From Pyropia yezoensis (Eukaryota > Rhodophyta > Bangiophyceae > Bangiales > Bangiaceae): DNA of 64,000 nucleotides. Positions 61,451 through 64,000 of this stretch are shown piece after piece (within the stretch, counting starts at the first letter, position 1; every line of letters begins with the position of its first letter). The stretch lies in assembly GCA_009829735.1 (NCBI GenBank), contig CM020618.1, positions 20,507,346 through 20,571,345 on the forward strand. Reading direction: 5' to 3'. The notes below the pieces were generated by a model, which had not been told where the DNA came from, ran no database searches, and saw nothing but the letters and a program-made list of their open reading frames with translations. The translations under genes and the position numbers were made by a program.

Positions 61451-63389
61451 TCGTTTCCCGCCGACTTGGCGTCCGAATCTGAGGGCGGGGAGGAAGACGA
61501 CGAGTCCGAGGACGACGTGTCCGCCTCCTCCGCCGAGGGTGTGGCGACCGCAACGACCGGTCGAGACTTACCCTCGCGGCGTGAACGTACTTCGTTCGTA
61601 GCCGACTTTTTACTCGCATTCCTAACAAGTTGTTGGATGCGTTTACTCAACTTGGGGCAATCATATGCCCAGTGACCATCGGAGTTGCAGTTCCAACACC
61701 GATGGTCCGTTCCGGGGGGGGTCTTCCCAACTGGGAGGACGAAGGGATACCCTGGGAAGTTCCCACGGCAGCTACCACCCTCTCCTTGCGGATTCGGCGT
61801 GCCTCTCTCAACTCTCTGGCCTGGCGCGCCTCCTGACGTTCCTTGGCCAACTCGGCCTGACGCTCCTGGCGTTGTTCCTCCCGCAACTTGCGGTAGGCCT
61901 CGCCTCTGGGATAGGCGAACCTGGCCAACTCGGCCAGGGTCTCCCGGGCAGTGTTATGCTCCCGGGTCTCCATCCGGACTGACCAATGGAGTCCCTCCAC
62001 AAACCGACTCTTCACCACAGCTTGTGGACGAAGAAACCCACAAAGATTGTTGAGCTTACGGACTCGCTCCGCAAAGGACAACTCGTCCTCCGCCTCTTCC
62101 TGATGGGCTTGCGTAAACTCCCTCGACTTGAGAAGCCAACGCTGCCTCATCAACCATGGCTCTCAACAACCAGTTGACGAGCTCCAAATAGGACGTCACC
62201 TCCCCAGCGCCTCCACTTGAGGAGCTGGCATGACGGACATAAGTTCTGTCCGTAGGTCACCCTTCGTAAACTCCTGTAGCATGTAAAAAGCCATGCCTTC
62301 ACTTATGGCATTGTCGTCACAGGCTTTTGTGAAACGACGTAGGAACTCAAAGACACGGAGGGGGGGAGTTCCGTCCCACTCCGCTTTGTGCCCAAAAGAA
62401 TGAAGCGCATTCTTCTTGGCACGGCCCATGGCTCGGGCCTGGTCAGGACCATACGCCACCGACTTGTTGTGGAGGGCGTAGGTCTCACAGTCAAAGATCC
62501 TCTGGTAGACCGGGTTGGCTACCTGGATCTTGGGCGGCACCTCACGTTGAGGGAACAGCCGCTGTGGCACTGGGGTAAGTTGACCCTCAGCGCCTGTAGT
62601 CTGGTACGGCGAGCTTGGTGTAGCCGCCGGCGTTTCCGAGGGGAACTCCCCCGTGAAGGGCGTACGCCCCACCGAGAATGGTGCGGCTCCCACGTTGGGA
62701 GTCACAGGGGTCCCCCCTGTTCGGGGCGACCCGAGGTAGGCGTCAGGAGAGATTCCCCCTGCGCCTGCGGGCTCGAAAGCCCCAGTCCGGTCTGGACATT
62801 AAGGCCATCTGGCAAACTCGCCACAATCTGATTCAGAATAGTATTCGTCATCGTGACCACCAGGTCCGGCAAAGTCTGCCGCAACACATTGGTCGCCTCC
62901 CGACGGACAGTTTCCGCGAGGAGTGGATTGACGACTCCAGTTGAGTCTCGGTCCGCCTCCGGGAGTCCACCTGAGGGGTAACCACGTTCCTCAGGGGTCT
63001 CAACCGGGGGCATTGGCGCGAGCCCATCGCCGACCAACGGAGGTCCACCGTCCTCCGAAAGCCTAGTTGGCGACGGCTCCAAGCCAAAGTTGGCTCCAAC
63101 CCGAGTGGAACCCGCGGGGACAGTCCTCACCCCTTGGGACGTTCCCGTTGAGTACACCACGCGGTGGCCAGACTTCGGCCCACCCACATCAGAAGTGTCA
63201 CCCGAGTGAACTCCCGACTGAGTCGGGGTGGCCTGTTGCCCGCCCGTACTTCCAGTCCTGCTGGCTTGAGGACCTCTAGTCCCTCTGCGACCCCAGGTAA
63301 ACCCACCTGTGTCTCACCAGTATTCAAAGGCACTGAAGTACGTGCGTCACCCGTGTACTCCCCGGACGACGGGGGTCCGAACTAGCCAT
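61451..63389 (-). pseudogene. gag: Gag region of element 2, several frame breaks
   Basis: The likely start is the ATG at 63389-63387 (MASSDPRRPGSTRV). Pieces in three frames follow in order: about 63187-62702 (Pro/Gly-rich, then RREATNVLRQTLPDLVVTMT), 62705-62196 (capsid-like: DPRT-poor, VFEFLRRFTKACDDNAISEG, FYMLQEFTKGDLRTELMSV), a +1 segment near 62195-62110 (SYLELVNWLLRAMVDEAALA), 62115-61740 (DELSFAERVRKLNNLCGFL; REHNTARETLAELARFAYP; a Glu/Arg/Gln coil), and 61700-61451 with the CCHC knuckle CWNCNSDGHWAYDC followed by a Ser/Asp-rich tail. At least four frame changes are needed, several at short G or C runs. Nucleocapsid function as in element 1. Confidence 0.85.
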
Positions 63390-63486
63390 GTTGGCTGACG
63401 ATCCGTATGACACGGTCCAAGTCCACCGTTCCTCTGAGACAGAGGGCCCCCTACACCCGGGTGCACCCGAGGCAAAGTTTACCTCT

Positions 63487-63505
63487 GTCCCCTGCTGCTC
63501 CACCA
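63487..63505 (-). other. Primer binding site of element 2
   Basis: On minus, TGGTGGAGCAGCAGGGGAC lies two bases after the LTR end, identical to the element 1 primer site at 24954-24972. Confidence 0.75.
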
Positions 63506-63507
63506 AA

Positions 63508-63571
63508 TAGGGAAAAAACCACATGCACACACGGCACCCAAGTTGGGGCGGGGTGCTAGGGCTGCCTCCCG
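63508..63571 (-). repeat. 5' LTR of element 2, partial
   Basis: Matches the start of 54605-55073 (ACACACGGCACCCAAG, GTGCTAGGGCTGCCTCCCG) until the gap. The terminal TGTGGCA is altered to TAGGGAA. Over about 60 comparable bases there are several differences from the other LTR. Confidence 0.8.
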
Positions 63572-64000
63572 NNNNNNNNNNNNNNNNNNNNNNNNNNNNN
63601 NNNNNNNNNNNNNNNNNNNNNNNNNNNNNNNNNNNNNNNNNNNNNNNNNNNNNNNNNNNNNNNNNNNNNNNNNNNNNNNNNNNNNNNNNNNNNNNNNNNN
63701 NNNNNNNNNNNNNNNNNNNNNNNNNNNNNNNNNNNNNNNNNNNNNNNNNNNNNNNNNNNNNNNNNNNNNNNNNNNNNNNNNNNNNNNNNNNNNNNNNNNN
63801 NNNNNNNNNNNNNNNNNNNNNNNNNNNNNNNNNNNNNNNNNNNNNNNNNNNNNNNNNNNNNNNNNNNNNNNNNNNNNNNNNNNNNNNNNNNNNNNNNNNN
63901 NNNNNNNNNNNNNNNNNNNNNNNNNNNNNNNNNNNNNNNNNNNNNNNNNNNNNNNNNNNNNNNNNNNNNNNNNNNNNNNNNNNNNNNNNNNNNNNNNNNN
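63572..64000. other. Assembly gap (429 N to the window end)
   Basis: Hides the rest of the 5' LTR and the continuation of the interrupted Plavaka-like gene. Confidence 0.99.

Larger units (their letters stand above)
54605..63571 (-). mobile_element. Ty3/gypsy chromovirus-type element 2 (right end in the gap)
   Basis: A minus-strand element inserted in the Plavaka-like gene. In element order: 5' LTR (63571 down to 63508, the rest in the gap), primer binding site 63505-63487, decayed gag, pol with chromodomain, a long antisense ORF (plus strand), polypurine tract and 3' LTR (55073-54605). Same architecture as element 1 but clearly diverged. Gag frame breaks and a stop in integrase indicate a non-autonomous or badly sequenced copy. 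Confidence 0.92.

Overview
The window looks like nuclear DNA of a GC-rich eukaryote with few, short spliceosomal introns. It is almost wholly made of transposable elements. A GC-rich alga, for example a bangiophyte red alga such as Porphyra, would fit the long C/G homopolymers, the mix of PIF/Harbinger and chromovirus-like Ty3 elements and the short GT-AG introns; this is inference, not identification. I see no rRNA, tRNA, CRISPR array, bacterial operon or clear housekeeping gene. Layout: 1-10.8 kb holds two near-identical copies of one two-gene PIF/Harbinger element (Myb-like ORF1 on +, DDE transposase on -, convergent), separated by an assembly gap at 4456-4955. 11.3-13.5 kb is a large foldback (two 738-bp arms, 290-bp spacer) with a smaller foldback nested in the spacer. 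13.6-16.7 kb holds a second Harbinger-type pair (transposase +, broken ORF1-like gene -). 18.2-18.7 kb is a solo LTR with a 5-bp target duplication. 19.7-20.7 kb holds an unrecognised gene. 20.8-24.2 kb has a third transposase relic with a convergent minus-strand ORF. 24.6-35.4 kb is a complete 10.8-kb Ty3/gypsy chromovirus-type element. 37.5-42.7 kb is a fourth decayed Harbinger pair around a GC-rich satellite. 45.1-50.2 kb is a multi-exon minus-strand gene for a basic/acidic low-complexity protein, diverging from a Plavaka/CACTA-like transposase at 51.6-54.6 kb. That transposase is cut by a second chromovirus-type element on the minus strand (54.6 kb into the terminal gap).

The most interesting system is the pair of LTR elements. 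They differ strongly in sequence and have different LTRs, but share: (i) an unusual primer binding site that does not match the usual initiator-Met type; (ii) gag, then pol ending in a chromodomain; (iii) a long ORF on the opposite strand between pol and the 3' LTR, whose two versions share collinear motifs with nearly identical spacing; and (iv) coding DNA crowded with short perfect palindromes far above chance expectation. In the first element a four-fold 24-bp hairpin repeat sits exactly where the sense pol and the antisense gene converge.

A second theme is the recurring convergent transposase/ORF1 layout of the Harbinger elements, with a double T-tract motif about 30 bp after the transposase stop in two diverged families.

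Caution: the two copies of the first element differ mainly by single-base changes in C/G homopolymers. Several frame breaks here may therefore be sequencing or assembly errors rather than real mutations.
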